NCBI GenBank assembly: GCA_023265025.1
Contig: JAHFUP010000001.1
Location: 29,692-93,691 of the forward strand
Length of the DNA stretch: 64,000 nucleotides
Origin: Acidimicrobiia bacterium
Lineage (GTDB): Bacteria > Actinomycetota > Acidimicrobiia > Acidimicrobiales > AC-14
Reading direction: 5' to 3'
Positions within the stretch are counted from its first letter, which is position 1; the number at the start of each line of letters is the position of its first letter. The notes under the pieces were generated by a model. It did no database searches. It saw only the letters and a program-made list of their open reading frames with translations, and was not told the origin of the DNA. This document shows, piece by piece, positions 15,838 through 24,527 of this stretch. A program made the translations under genes and the position numbers.

Positions 15838-16298
15838 CCGGTCAGCGCCGCCCCCACGTCGGCCCCCTCCTTCGCCCCGTTCATCGGCGCGACGAGGCGG
15901 GCTTCACCATGGTCATCTGGACGATGGGCCTGGCGGTGGTGCTGTTCGCCGTCATCTACCTCGTCACGGACGCGTGGCGCCTGATCGCCACCGACCGCGC
16001 CCTGTCCGCCGCCGTCGACGCCGCCGCCGCCGCCGGTGCCAACAGCATCGACGAGGACGCCTTCCGAGCCGGCGCCACGGTGAGGCTGGATCCCGGCCAG
16101 GCTGAGACCCTGGCCCGCCAGTCCCTCGCCGAGCAGCCCGACGCTGACCTGTTCGTCGACGTCGCGATCTCGGCCACACCCGACCGCATCACCGTCGCCG
16201 CCGATCGCAGTGTGCAGCTGCTGCTCCTGCGCTTCATCGGCGAGTCCGGCCGACTCGTGCACGCTGAAGGACAGAGCACCCCGAGGAGGTCACCGTGA
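15834..16298 (+). CDS. TadG/TadE-like pseudopilin
   Basis: A 154-aa protein starting at the GTG that overlaps the previous gene by 4 bases. The leader RRDEAGFTMVIWTMGLAVVL is prepilin-like (Gly-Phe junction followed by a hydrophobic helix). The mature part has DRALSAAVDAAAAAGANSID, the Ala-rich helix typical of Flp TadE/G-like proteins in Actinobacteria. A surface or pseudopilus role is inferred from family and context. No prepilin peptidase gene lies in the window, so processing must be supplied elsewhere. Confidence 0.65.
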   Translation: MTGQRRPHVGPLLRPVHRRDEAGFTMVIWTMGLAVVLFAVIYLVTDAWRLIATDRALSAAVDAAAAAGANSIDEDAFRAGATVRLDPGQAETLARQSLAEQPDADLFVDVAISATPDRITVAADRSVQLLLLRFIGESGRLVHAEGQSTPRRSP

Positions 16299-16380
16299 AG
16301 CGTCCTGGCGTCCCTTGCGTTGGCGTATCTCGTCGAGGTGACGATCGCCGTGATGGTTCTATGGACAAGGAGGACTTGCA

Positions 16381-17052
16381 ATGAGTTGGCGACACAGCGC
16401 CGGAAGCGACATCACTACGGTTCCGAGCGTCGGCGCACCGCCGCCGGCGCCGCCCGGTGAGCCGGAGCCGCCGCCGAGCTCGTGGCGCACCCTGATCCTC
16501 GGCCTGGTCCTCGCCCTCATGGCTGTGGGCCTGGCCGCGGTGCTCATCCAGCGCGCCAACACCGACGACGGGGGCGCCACCTCGCCGACGGCCGCCTCGC
16601 CGACGTCGTCGGTCACGGCGGCGGCCCAGGTCGACCAGCCGGTGATCGTCAACACCGGCGAGGACTGGAACGCCATCGTCCGCAGCATGGTGGCCTTCAG
16701 CGACTGGCTCTACCTGCACCCCAACCCCGACCTGGTCGATAGGTTCCAGCTGCCCTCAGTCCCGGGCTACGCCGACACCAAGCTGGGGCTGACCAACCTG
16801 GCAACCAAGGGATGGCGCTACGACCCACCCCGGCGGCCGGTGACGGTAGACACCGTCCGTCTCAACAACCGAGGGCCGGCACAGGCTGCTGTGTTTGTAC
16901 GTTTCGGCCCAGCCCAGCAGTACCGGGTGGTCGATCAAGCCGGGAACGAGGTCGCTAACAAGCCGGCCACCACGGCGGGCAACTCGGTGATCTGGACTCT
17001 CTACATGCAGCCGGACGGGAAGTGGCTCCTCGGCGATATTGACGCCCTGTGA
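16381..17052 (+). CDS. Membrane-anchored hypothetical protein of the Tad locus
   Basis: A 223-aa protein after a strong AGGAGG site. Residues 1-35 are Pro-rich and cytoplasmic, one membrane helix spans about 37-56, a Thr/Ser/Ala-rich linker follows, and the extracellular domain starts near VIVNTGEDWNAIV. That domain ends in strands VRFGPAQQYRVVD and WTLYMQPDGKWLLGDI, which recall the NTF2-like/VirB8-like shape, though I cannot confirm it. Its stop overlaps the next gene by 4 bases. Confidence 0.55.
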   Translation: MSWRHSAGSDITTVPSVGAPPPAPPGEPEPPPSSWRTLILGLVLALMAVGLAAVLIQRANTDDGGATSPTAASPTSSVTAAAQVDQPVIVNTGEDWNAIVRSMVAFSDWLYLHPNPDLVDRFQLPSVPGYADTKLGLTNLATKGWRYDPPRRPVTVDTVRLNNRGPAQAAVFVRFGPAQQYRVVDQAGNEVANKPATTAGNSVIWTLYMQPDGKWLLGDIDAL

Positions 17053-18065
17053 GCCGCCGGCCGGCCCTCGTGGCCCTCACCAGTGCCGTTCTCGTCCTGG
17101 CGGCCAACGGCCCCGTTACGGCCCAACAGTCGCCCCCTGTGACGGCCGTAGGGAACCTCGGCCAAGAGGTTGTGGACATCCGCCTGGGCGGACCCGGAGG
17201 ACCGGGCAACCAACCCACGTCGACGAGTGGGAGTGGGAGCGGCACCAGTGGGAGTAGCACCAGTGGCAACGGCACCGGCGTTATCCCGACGGCATCCACC
17301 GGCGGCGGGAGCTCGGGCGGTAGCGGGCCGTCGGGGCCGCCGCTCACATGGGTCCGGACCTACCCCAACGTCGGCAGCGTCCGAGGCGAGCAGGCCGTCA
17401 GCGCCGGCGCGTTCTGCCTCGACGACGCCGGCAACCGGGGCCTTAGCTACGTCGACAATCTGACCAACACCCAGACCGGCGAAGTGGTGAGCACCCGCAG
17501 CGGCTGCGCCACCTCGGCCACGCCGGCACCGAACGCCCCGGGCAGCGGGACCACGACGGCGCCCCAACCCCCGCCGACGCCCGCGGAAATCTGGGCGCGG
17601 ACGCCGATCGCCACCCCCACCTTCGGAGTCAACCCCGACATCGGACTCACGGGGCTGCGCACATGGCTGTGGGACCCGAACGGGGGCGCTGCGGTCAATG
17701 CCACGGTGCAGCTGCGCGGCTACACGGCCCAGGCCACGGCCACGCCGGTGCGCTGGGAGTGGACGATGGGCGGGCGGCCGGGTGACACCGAGTCGCGCCA
17801 GAACCCGCCCTACCGGGTGGTGAGCACCCAGCCAGGTCGGGCGTGGGCGCCGGGCGGACGGGGAGGGCCCCCGGCCGGCACCTACATGTACGAGACGAGG
17901 GGCGCCTACACGATGACTCTGACCGTCACCTGGACCGGCTCCTACACCTACACCGACCCCGCCGGTGGAGTGCAGAGCGTCGACCTGGGCACTACCACGA
18001 GGACGGCCACCAGGAGCTACCAGGTGGCCGAGGTCCGGCCCGTGCTGACGGCGACGGGCCCATGA
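17049..18065 (+). CDS. Secreted hypothetical protein with PKD-like C-terminus
   Basis: A 338-aa exported protein. The signal peptide is clear (RRPALVALTSAVLVLAANGPVTAQ, cut after the Ala-Gln region), followed by a Gly/Ser/Thr linker of about 60 residues. The C-terminal half is strand-rich, with VRWEWTMGGRPGDT, an AYTMTLTVTWTGSY strand and closing repeats resembling PKD-type immunoglobulin-like folds. It is probably a cell-surface component made with the pilus. It begins with a GTG overlapping the upstream gene and is followed 25 bases later by the LysM-BTAD gene. Confidence 0.6.
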   Translation: MSRRPALVALTSAVLVLAANGPVTAQQSPPVTAVGNLGQEVVDIRLGGPGGPGNQPTSTSGSGSGTSGSSTSGNGTGVIPTASTGGGSSGGSGPSGPPLTWVRTYPNVGSVRGEQAVSAGAFCLDDAGNRGLSYVDNLTNTQTGEVVSTRSGCATSATPAPNAPGSGTTTAPQPPPTPAEIWARTPIATPTFGVNPDIGLTGLRTWLWDPNGGAAVNATVQLRGYTAQATATPVRWEWTMGGRPGDTESRQNPPYRVVSTQPGRAWAPGGRGGPPAGTYMYETRGAYTMTLTVTWTGSYTYTDPAGGVQSVDLGTTTRTATRSYQVAEVRPVLTATGP

Positions 18066-18090
18066 CCTACCGACGAGGAGGTGTCACCGC

Positions 18091-21000
18091 ATGAGACGGC
18101 TGCGCTCTGTGGCGTCGCTGATCGCCCTGGTGGGCTTCGAGGGCGCCGCGCTGCTCGTCCTCCGTCAGGCCGGGCAGGTCGAGGCTTGGCGAGTCGACTG
18201 GCAGCACTTCGGGCGGTGGCTCGACGCGACGCCGATCGAGGACGTGGTGGCGGGCCTGGCCCGGTGGGGCGGACTGGTCATCGTCGGGTGGCTCGGCGTC
18301 ACCACTGCGATCTACCTCCTGGCCACGGTGTTTCGTGTCCCGGGTCTCATCCGCGCCGCCGGTGTGTTCACGCTGCCCGGAGTGCGCCGCATCGTCGAAG
18401 GCACCGTGGCCGTGTCCATGATAACTACGGCCATGACCAGCCGCGTTGGCCCGGCCATGGCCCAGGAGCCGGCGGGGGGATGGACGAGGCACCCGACATT
18501 GGCAGCGGTAGCCGCGCCACCGCCCCCGGCCTTCACCGCCGCCGTCCGCGTCGAGCTGCCCCCCGACATCGCCCACGCAGTCGAGCCCACCGCCACCGAA
18601 GCCGGGCGGTGGGTGGTCGCGCCCGGGGACAACTTCTGGGACATCGCCGCCGCTGACGTAGCCCACCAGCGCGGCGTGGGGGTCGAGACGCTGCGGGCGG
18701 CCGACATCGTGGACCGTTGGCGGGAGATCATCGAAGCGAGCGAGTCCGCCGGCGGCGTGCCGTCGGGCGACCCGAACCTGATCTACGCCGGCGCCGTGCA
18801 GGTCCTCCCCCCAACTCGTGCCGTGGCTCCCGCTACGGCGGCCCCTGTCCCGCCGCCCGCTCCTGCGGCGGCGACGCCCGCTCCCGCCGGCGCATCGACT
18901 CCGGCACCGGCCGTGAGCGTGGCCCCCGAGCCTGCGCTCACAACGCCGGCGCCGGCTCCCGCGACGACGCCGGCGGCGCCGGTGACGGTCGCTCCGGCCG
19001 CCACCGTGGCCACCACTGCCACCACGGCGGCCACATCCGCATCGATGCCGGCGAGCACCGCGGTGCCGACCACTGCCGCCGTCGATCCCGGGGCCCCGGC
19101 CCTGCCTTCTGCGGCGGTCACGGCCGTCACGGCCACAACGTCGGCGGCGGCGTCGGCCCCGCAAGTAGAGGAGCGGCCGGGTGCTGCTTCCCAGCGCGTG
19201 CCGCTGGCGCAGGCGGCAGTGGGGGTGTCGGGCCTGCTCGGCGGGATCTTCGTCTGGCGCATGAAGCGCGAAGGAATGGCTGCCCAGCGACGTCGCCGGC
19301 GGGGCCGGGAGCTGGTGCAGCAGCCGGATCCGGTGGCGGAACCGGTGGAGCGCCGGGTGCGGGCCATCGCCGAGGTGGAGACCGTGCACTGGGTCGACGC
19401 CACCCTGCGCTATGCCACTGCGGTGTTGACCGAGGCCGGCGGTGGGGGAGTGGAGGGCATCCTGTGCGTGCGTCCGGGCCAGCTGGGCATGGAGCTGGTG
19501 GTGGACCCCCCCGCCCCGCCGGTGGGGCGCTTCGACTCCGCCGACGAGGGCCGTACCTGGACGCTGGATCCCGACCTGGACCTGGCCGAGCTGCAAGAGC
19601 TGGCCTGGGGCCAGATCCTGGTGCCGGCACTGTGCAGCGTGGGCAGCACCCCCGACGGCCCCGTCCTGGTCGACCTGGAACAGGCCGGCGTGCTGGCCGT
19701 CGAGGGCGACCCGGCCCGGGTCGAGGGGTTCCTGGCCGGCGTCGCCCTGGAGATGGCCAGCGCCCCGTGGGCGGGTGACACCTCCGTCTACCTGGTCGGC
19801 GGTGATGAACGCCTGGCCGGGCGGGACCTGGTGGAGTCGATCGACGACGCGGCTCGCTTCGTCGCCGACCTGGACCAGCTAACCAGCCTGGTCGACGACG
19901 AGGACCTGGACGGGGCGCCCTCCACGCTGGCCGCCCGGGTGGCCCCGGGCAACGTCGAGGGATGGTTCCCCGCAGTGGTGGTGGCGCATCCCGGCGCCGA
20001 CGGCGACGCCTTGTCGCAGCTGGCGGCCCGGGCCCGGCCCCGCCGGTCCGGGCTTGCTCTCATCGGTCCCGGGCCGCTGCCGGGCGCCACGTGGCGGCTG
20101 GTGTTGGGCCCGGACGGTGGAGGGGTGCTTGAACCACTCGGCCTCGAGCTGGATTCCCGCATCGACGCCGGCGTGGTGGCCGCCCTGACCGGTCGGATCG
20201 CGGCCCGGGCCGACCAGGCTGACCTGGCCCCCGTCATCGACCTGGTGCCCGAGCCAGTGGCCGCCACCGGCGCCGCGCCGGCGGGCGACGTCGACGAGGA
20301 GCCGATAGAGGGTGAGGTGTGCTTCCTGGGGCCGCTCCAGGCCACCTGGGCCGCCGACGTCGACCCCATCGCCGGGCCCGATCGGGCCGCCCTGTTGGCC
20401 GCGGCGCTGTGCTACCTCGGCGCCCATGACGACCACCCCGTGCCCGGGCCGCGACTGCAAGAGGCGCTGTGGCCCCTCGGCAACGACGACAGCGACGTGC
20501 GGGCCGGTTCGGTCAAGGGCGCCACCCTGCGCTCGACCATGTCCCGGCTGCGCACCGCGCTGGGCAACGACTCTCTCGGCCGCCCCCACCTGCCGCCGGC
20601 CAAGAACGGGACCTACACGCTGGGCCCCCGCTACGGCTGCTCCTGGAGCCGTTTCCAGGCCAAGGTGGCGGCCGCAGATTCGGCGTCGTCGGCGGAAGCG
20701 ATCGAGCTGCTGCGCGAGGCGCTGGCCCTGGTGCGGGGCCGGCCCTTCGAGGATGCCACCGTGGCGGCATACCTCGCCTGGGCCGACGACTCGCCCCTGG
20801 TGTCGGACATCGAGGTGGCGGTGGCCGACGCGGCGGAGAAGCTGGGGGAGCGGGCGCTGCAAGCCGGCGACCCCGAGCTGGCGGAGTGGGCCGCCAGCCA
20901 GGGCCTGCTCGTGGTCCCGGTGCGCGAGGACCTGCACCGGGTGCGCTTCCAGGCCGCGTTCGACGCCGGCGACCCCGACGGCCTCGACGCCGCCCACACC

Positions 21001-21153
21001 CAGGCCGTACGGGCCATCAGGACCCACATCGACCCGGCCGAGGCGCTCCAGGACGAGACCGAGCGCCTCTACCAGCGGTTGAAGCGGGCCTGCCGTTCCC
21101 GAGACTCAGAGGGTGAAGCTGGAGCACGACGTGAACGAACCACGACGGGGTGA
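18091..21153 (+). CDS. LysM-BTAD membrane regulator-like protein
   Basis: A 1020-aa multidomain protein. Two N-terminal membrane helices (about 7-25 and 57-80) lead to a LysM-like domain (WVVAPGDNFWDIAAADV to NLIYAGAVQVLPP, about 170-250). A 115-residue Ala/Pro/Thr linker follows, then a third membrane helix (about 372-387, GLLGGIFVWRMKREG). After a cytoplasmic region, the last 300 residues match a bacterial transcriptional activator domain (BTAD), with a winged-HTH-like part PGPRLQEALWPLGNDD and TPR-like helices EAIELLREALALVRGRPFED. The LysM-plus-BTAD layout recurs in actinobacterial Tad loci. I infer that it links cell-wall attachment or pilus state to regulation, but a structural role is equally possible. 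Confidence 0.75.
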   Translation: MRRLRSVASLIALVGFEGAALLVLRQAGQVEAWRVDWQHFGRWLDATPIEDVVAGLARWGGLVIVGWLGVTTAIYLLATVFRVPGLIRAAGVFTLPGVRRIVEGTVAVSMITTAMTSRVGPAMAQEPAGGWTRHPTLAAVAAPPPPAFTAAVRVELPPDIAHAVEPTATEAGRWVVAPGDNFWDIAAADVAHQRGVGVETLRAADIVDRWREIIEASESAGGVPSGDPNLIYAGAVQVLPPTRAVAPATAAPVPPPAPAAATPAPAGASTPAPAVSVAPEPALTTPAPAPATTPAAPVTVAPAATVATTATTAATSASMPASTAVPTTAAVDPGAPALPSAAVTAVTATTSAAASAPQVEERPGAASQRVPLAQAAVGVSGLLGGIFVWRMKREGMAAQRRRRRGRELVQQPDPVAEPVERRVRAIAEVETVHWVDATLRYATAVLTEAGGGGVEGILCVRPGQLGMELVVDPPAPPVGRFDSADEGRTWTLDPDLDLAELQELAWGQILVPALCSVGSTPDGPVLVDLEQAGVLAVEGDPARVEGFLAGVALEMASAPWAGDTSVYLVGGDERLAGRDLVESIDDAARFVADLDQLTSLVDDEDLDGAPSTLAARVAPGNVEGWFPAVVVAHPGADGDALSQLAARARPRRSGLALIGPGPLPGATWRLVLGPDGGGVLEPLGLELDSRIDAGVVAALTGRIAARADQADLAPVIDLVPEPVAATGAAPAGDVDEEPIEGEVCFLGPLQATWAADVDPIAGPDRAALLAAALCYLGAHDDHPVPGPRLQEALWPLGNDDSDVRAGSVKGATLRSTMSRLRTALGNDSLGRPHLPPAKNGTYTLGPRYGCSWSRFQAKVAAADSASSAEAIELLREALALVRGRPFEDATVAAYLAWADDSPLVSDIEVAVADAAEKLGERALQAGDPELAEWAASQGLLVVPVREDLHRVRFQAAFDAGDPDGLDAAHTQAVRAIRTHIDPAEALQDETERLYQRLKRACRSRDSEGEAGARRERTTTG

Positions 21154-21904
21154 GGAGTCGGTCCCTACTGGGGTGGGTCGGGTCTCCGCCGTCCTGGGTC
21201 GCCCGCAGGGGCCGGCTCCTCAGCCCGTCGTGGTAACCGAGCCCGCCGGTGAACTGCCGGCACCACCCAAGGTGCTGGACGCCAACCAGGTGGTCGCCTA
21301 CAACTTCCGCGCCGCCCGCAAGCTGCGGGGCTGGACCCAGGAGGAGGCGGCCCGCCGGCTGGCGCCCTACCTCGGCCAGGTGCTTCCGAAGGCATCGATC
21401 TCCGGTATCGAGCGGTCCTTCGACGGCGAGCGCCGACGGAACTTCGACGCCCAGGAGCTGGTGGCCATCTCCCTCGCCTTCGACCTGCCCGTGGTGTGGT
21501 TCCTGCTGCCGCCGCCGAGTGCCGCCAACTACCAGCTGGCTGCTGCCGGCCGGTCGCTGGCCCTGCTCGTCACCCTGCTCTTGGGTCGCGACGACCAACT
21601 CGACGAGGTCAAGGCCCGGATGGAGGAGCTCCGAGAGGCCGGACCCGGATCCGCAGGCGACATGCTGGCCGAGGCCGGCGGGTTCCCACCGGAGCTGACC
21701 TGGGAGCAGTTCCAGCGCACCCGGGAGCAGGCGCTGTTCGCGCTGGTCGCGGAGGAGGCCTCCGACATCGAACGGCTGATGGGCGATCTCCGCCGGGTGA
21801 TCGTCCGCTTCGACGATCTGTCCCAGCGGTCGCGTTACGCCTCGCACCGAGGGAACGGGTTGGGCGCATCGCGTGACCTTGCTCCTACGGGAGAGCCGGC
21901 CTGA
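21131..21904 (+). CDS. XRE-family transcriptional regulator
   Basis: With the GTG at 21131 (GGAG six bases upstream) it has 257 aa; an earlier GTG at 21113 lies deeper inside the LysM-BTAD gene. The HTH is NQVVAYNFRAARKLRGWTQ followed by EAARRLAPYLGQ and SISGIERSF, in the XRE/Cro fold. A segment IAFDLPVVWFLLPPPSA follows, as in actinobacterial XRE proteins with a C-terminal sensing part; the rest is helical. It probably controls the transfer or pilus genes. A close paralogue with the same order of motifs lies at 22929-23566. Confidence 0.78.
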   Translation: MNEPRRGEESVPTGVGRVSAVLGRPQGPAPQPVVVTEPAGELPAPPKVLDANQVVAYNFRAARKLRGWTQEEAARRLAPYLGQVLPKASISGIERSFDGERRRNFDAQELVAISLAFDLPVVWFLLPPPSAANYQLAAAGRSLALLVTLLLGRDDQLDEVKARMEELREAGPGSAGDMLAEAGGFPPELTWEQFQRTREQALFALVAEEASDIERLMGDLRRVIVRFDDLSQRSRYASHRGNGLGASRDLAPTGEPA

Positions 21905-22143
21905 TGGAGGCGTCGATGGAGGCGTCGATGGCGGTCAACCTGTTGGCGGTGATAGTGGTGGTGACGGCGGTCCTCATCGTGCTCACGTTGCTGAATGCGG
22001 CTATCGGCGCGCCTTCAGAGGCCCCTGCCCTGGGCGCGCTCGCGTTTGGGCTTGCTGCGGTCGGCGTCGCGCTCATGAACCCCCAGCTGTGGAGCCTGCT
22101 CGCCGCCCCGGTGGTCGACGTCGTGGCCAACGTGGTGGTGTAG
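21904..22143 (+). CDS. Small membrane protein
   Basis: A 79-aa protein whose ATG overlaps the stop of the XRE gene (TGATG). It has two hydrophobic helices: NLLAVIVVVTAVLIVLTLLN (about 12-31) and GALAFGLAAVGVALM. There is a short duplication at the start (MEAS MEAS), which is also seen in the DNA. I do not recognise it. Size and context (pilus and conjugation locus) would suit a small inner-membrane accessory. Confidence 0.5.
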   Translation: MEASMEASMAVNLLAVIVVVTAVLIVLTLLNAAIGAPSEAPALGALAFGLAAVGVALMNPQLWSLLAAPVVDVVANVVV

Positions 22144-22155
22144 GACCTGGTCGCA

Positions 22156-22932
22156 ATGTGCAGCCAGGCCGATCCTCGCCGTGTGGTGTCGGGGGTTCCT
22201 ACGGACCGTGCGCCCGGCACGGCCCGTGGCGGGCCCACGGACCAGGTGCTGCCCCTGGTCACCAGGGTTCTGAGGCCGGCCGAGGTGACCGAACTGCGCC
22301 GTCGCGTGGCCGCCCTGCCGGCCGACTGCGACACGGGCCTCGATCGCTCGACGGCCTATGACGTGCTCTCCCAACTCGCCGAGCTGCAGGCGCGGCGAAA
22401 GCACGGCCCCAACCGCGTCCACTGCCCCTACTGCGGTGAGGGCTTCGACGTCGCCCACGGGGTGACCACCAGGCCGCCCGGCTGGCGCCGTCCCCCGCCC
22501 TGGCAACCGGACCCGATCGGCGCCTCGGCCTCGCCGGCGGGGGCCGAGCGAACGGCCCGGGAGCTGGCGAAGGCGCTGGCGTGGGGCAGCCGCCCGAACG
22601 GCACGGACGCCTTCTGGGCCAGCGTCGGCCAGACGGTGCTGTGGCCGCTGCTATGGCTGGGCGCCGCCACCGGCGCCGACATGGCCGAAGTCGGCGGCTG
22701 GTCCCACCCTGACGCCGTGGAGGCGACGATGGCCAGGGTGAGCGAGGCCCTCGATGCCCTCGATGACACGCCGGACGCCGAACTGGTCCGGGAGCAGTGG
22801 GAGGGGGTTCGGGAGTGCCGCCCACAGGGCCTACGGACGGGTTTCACCTACGCCCACGGGATGGTCCGACACTGGGAGCTGCAAAAGGCGCGCCCCGTTC
22901 GACTGGACCCGGTCGCAGGTGGGCGCGAGTGA
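22156..22932 (+). CDS. Stand-alone VirD4 all-alpha-domain-like protein with zinc-finger motif
   Basis: A 258-aa protein without a P-loop. It carries one CPYCGEGF zinc-ribbon-like knuckle (about residue 95). Residues 155-200 (TDAFWASVGQTVLWPLLWLG, then ADMAEVGGW) closely parallel the segment of the VirD4 protein in this window that reads NADFWMQSAKELLWPLLYVA, then TMRDVVRWV. In VirD4 that segment is the all-alpha domain, which contacts relaxosome or DNA. The protein may therefore be a free adaptor resembling that domain. It overlaps the next gene by 4 bases and sits between the Tad and transfer blocks. Similarity is judged by eye. Confidence 0.55.
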   Translation: MCSQADPRRVVSGVPTDRAPGTARGGPTDQVLPLVTRVLRPAEVTELRRRVAALPADCDTGLDRSTAYDVLSQLAELQARRKHGPNRVHCPYCGEGFDVAHGVTTRPPGWRRPPPWQPDPIGASASPAGAERTARELAKALAWGSRPNGTDAFWASVGQTVLWPLLWLGAATGADMAEVGGWSHPDAVEATMARVSEALDALDDTPDAELVREQWEGVRECRPQGLRTGFTYAHGMVRHWELQKARPVRLDPVAGGRE

Positions 22933-23566
22933 ACGAGGGGCCGGCCCTGCTGCCACTCCCGCTCAGGTCCAAGGGCTGTGTTGTCGCGAGCTCTACAGAC
23001 CGAGCCGAGCCCGGCATGACCCCGAATCAGGTCGTCGCCTCCAACGTCGTCAAGGCCCGGGCGTTGCGAGGCTGGACCCAGGAGCGGGCTGCCGAGGCGC
23101 TGGCGCCCTACCTCGGCGCCAAACTGTCGGGCCCGAGCTTCTCGGCGCTGGAACGGTCGGCAACGAAGGTGGACCGGATCAAGCAGTTTCCGCCGACGAC
23201 CTGCTGGCCCTGTCCCGTGGGTTCGATCTTCCGATCGGGTACTTTTTCACCCCACCACCACCCGAGACGAACGCGGCTCAGACGGGTCACCTCGGGGGCA
23301 CCCAGGGTCCCCACGCGATGGTGCTCTTCGACGCGATCCTCGGCACCCCCGACAACTTCGGGTGTTGGATGGATGACCTGCTCGCGTACTCGGCCAACAG
23401 GCCGGGTGTCGAGGTCCCCGACCGTCTCTCCGCCTTGGTCGATCTACGAGCTCGGGCGCTGTTGCGTCACGGCCTCGGGGACGTCGGCGCCGCCAGGGAC
23501 GTTCTGCAACGCCTGGCGGACGCGCTACGGGCTTCCTCCCCAACGGGTGACGGAATGATTCCGTGA
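22929..23566 (+). pseudogene. XRE-family regulator interrupted by a single-base frameshift
   Basis: The first part, from GTG 22929, encodes an HTH (NQVVASNVVKARALRGWTQ, then FSALERSATKVDRIKQF) paralogous to the regulator at 21131. At about 23190 the matching continuation is in another frame: SADDLLALSRGFDLPIGYFF, then a helical C-terminus ending at 23566. The sequence GCAGTTTCCGCC would restore one frame if it held one more T. Either the gene lost a base, the assembly is wrong, or ribosomal slippage occurs. Everything on both sides is well preserved, so decay, if real, is recent. It overlaps the upstream gene by 4 bases. Confidence 0.75.
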
Positions 23567-23568
23567 GG

Positions 23569-23964
23569 TCAGGCCGCCCCGCCGGGTTCCATGCCGGGAA
23601 GAGTCGGATGGGAGACGGTGGCCCCTCGATCTCGACGGCGGCGCAGTGGCGCCACCGCAGCGGACTGGACGGCGATCGGCGTCGACTGTCCACCAGCCCT
23701 CGAGGCGGCGTCGCAGAGCAGGTTGACCGCGGCCACGATCTCCTCGTCGGTGGCATCGTCGCCCCCGCAGACGATGACCCGTACCGCCCAGCCCAAGCGG
23801 CCGGGCTGGGCGGGCAGGGTGGCTAGCTCCATCCGGGCCCGGCCGAGCTCGTCGACGTCGCCCTCACCGGTGGCCACCAGCCCCCGGTACCAGCGGGCCA
23901 GTGCGGCGCTGGCCCGCCCGACGCCGCCGAGGTCGACGACCACCGCGTCGGGGTGCGTGCTCAC
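23569..23964 (-). CDS. Hypothetical protein downstream of the transglycosylase
   Basis: A 131-aa protein starting at a GTG that overlaps the upstream gene's stop by 4 bases. It has an alpha/beta look (DAVVVDLGGVGRASAALARW, AVRVIVCGGDDATDEEIV) and no signal peptide or membrane helix. I do not recognise the family. It ends 2 bases from the end of the frameshifted XRE gene on the other strand, so the two are convergent. It is the last gene of the three-gene minus-strand unit 25657-23569. Confidence 0.5.
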   Translation of the reverse strand: MSTHPDAVVVDLGGVGRASAALARWYRGLVATGEGDVDELGRARMELATLPAQPGRLGWAVRVIVCGGDDATDEEIVAAVNLLCDAASRAGGQSTPIAVQSAAVAPLRRRRDRGATVSHPTLPGMEPGGAA

Positions 23965-24527
23965 GCCGGGAGCTCCCAGGAGTGCATCGCCACCCAGTTG
24001 ATGCCGCGCCGGGCGAAGTAGAACACCGTGGTCTGCTCACTGACCGCCGGGCCACCGTCGAGGCGGGAGGCCGACCAGACGACGGCGACCTGGATGACGT
24101 CGGGGTACTGGGTGGCCGAGGCGCCGGCGGCGTGGACGACGACGTTGGCACAACAGGGCTGGGCCCGGCCGGCACCCCAGTAGCCGTAGAAGGCGTCGCG
24201 CCCGTCTCCGGTGGCGTCGGCCCGCAGCAGGGCGGCGCCGAGGCGGCTGGTCTCGGTGGCCACCGCCGGGCCGAGGTTGGAGCGGGCCGGGTCGCTGAGC
24301 TGGGCCCAGTAGCCGGCCCTGCTGGGGGCGTCCTCGCCGATCGCGGCCCATGGAGGCGAGGCGACCGTCGACGTCGTCGACGAGGCCGGGGTGGACGACG
24401 ACGCCGGCGCCGAGGGACCCCCGGCGCTGGCTGAGGTGAGCGGCCGGGTGGTCCCAGGAGGCCGCAAGAGGGCCCAGGCGCCGACGAAGGCGCCGACCAC
24501 GGCGACGGCGGCCAGCGCCCGTTTCAC
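23961..24527 (-). CDS. Membrane-anchored hypothetical protein
   Basis: A 188-aa protein starting at GTG 24527, overlapping the transglycosylase stop by 4 bases. An N-terminal membrane helix (VKRALAAVAVVGAFVGAWAL) is followed by a Ser/Thr/Ala/Pro linker and an extracellular domain from about residue 70. The domain ends with strands VIQVAVVWSAS and VFYFARRGINWVAMH, giving an NTF2/VirB8-like impression. It is similar in plan to the proteins at 16381 and 26217. It probably works outside the membrane with the adjacent wall hydrolase. Confidence 0.55.
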   Translation of the reverse strand: MKRALAAVAVVGAFVGAWALLRPPGTTRPLTSASAGGPSAPASSSTPASSTTSTVASPPWAAIGEDAPSRAGYWAQLSDPARSNLGPAVATETSRLGAALLRADATGDGRDAFYGYWGAGRAQPCCANVVVHAAGASATQYPDVIQVAVVWSASRLDGGPAVSEQTTVFYFARRGINWVAMHSWELPA

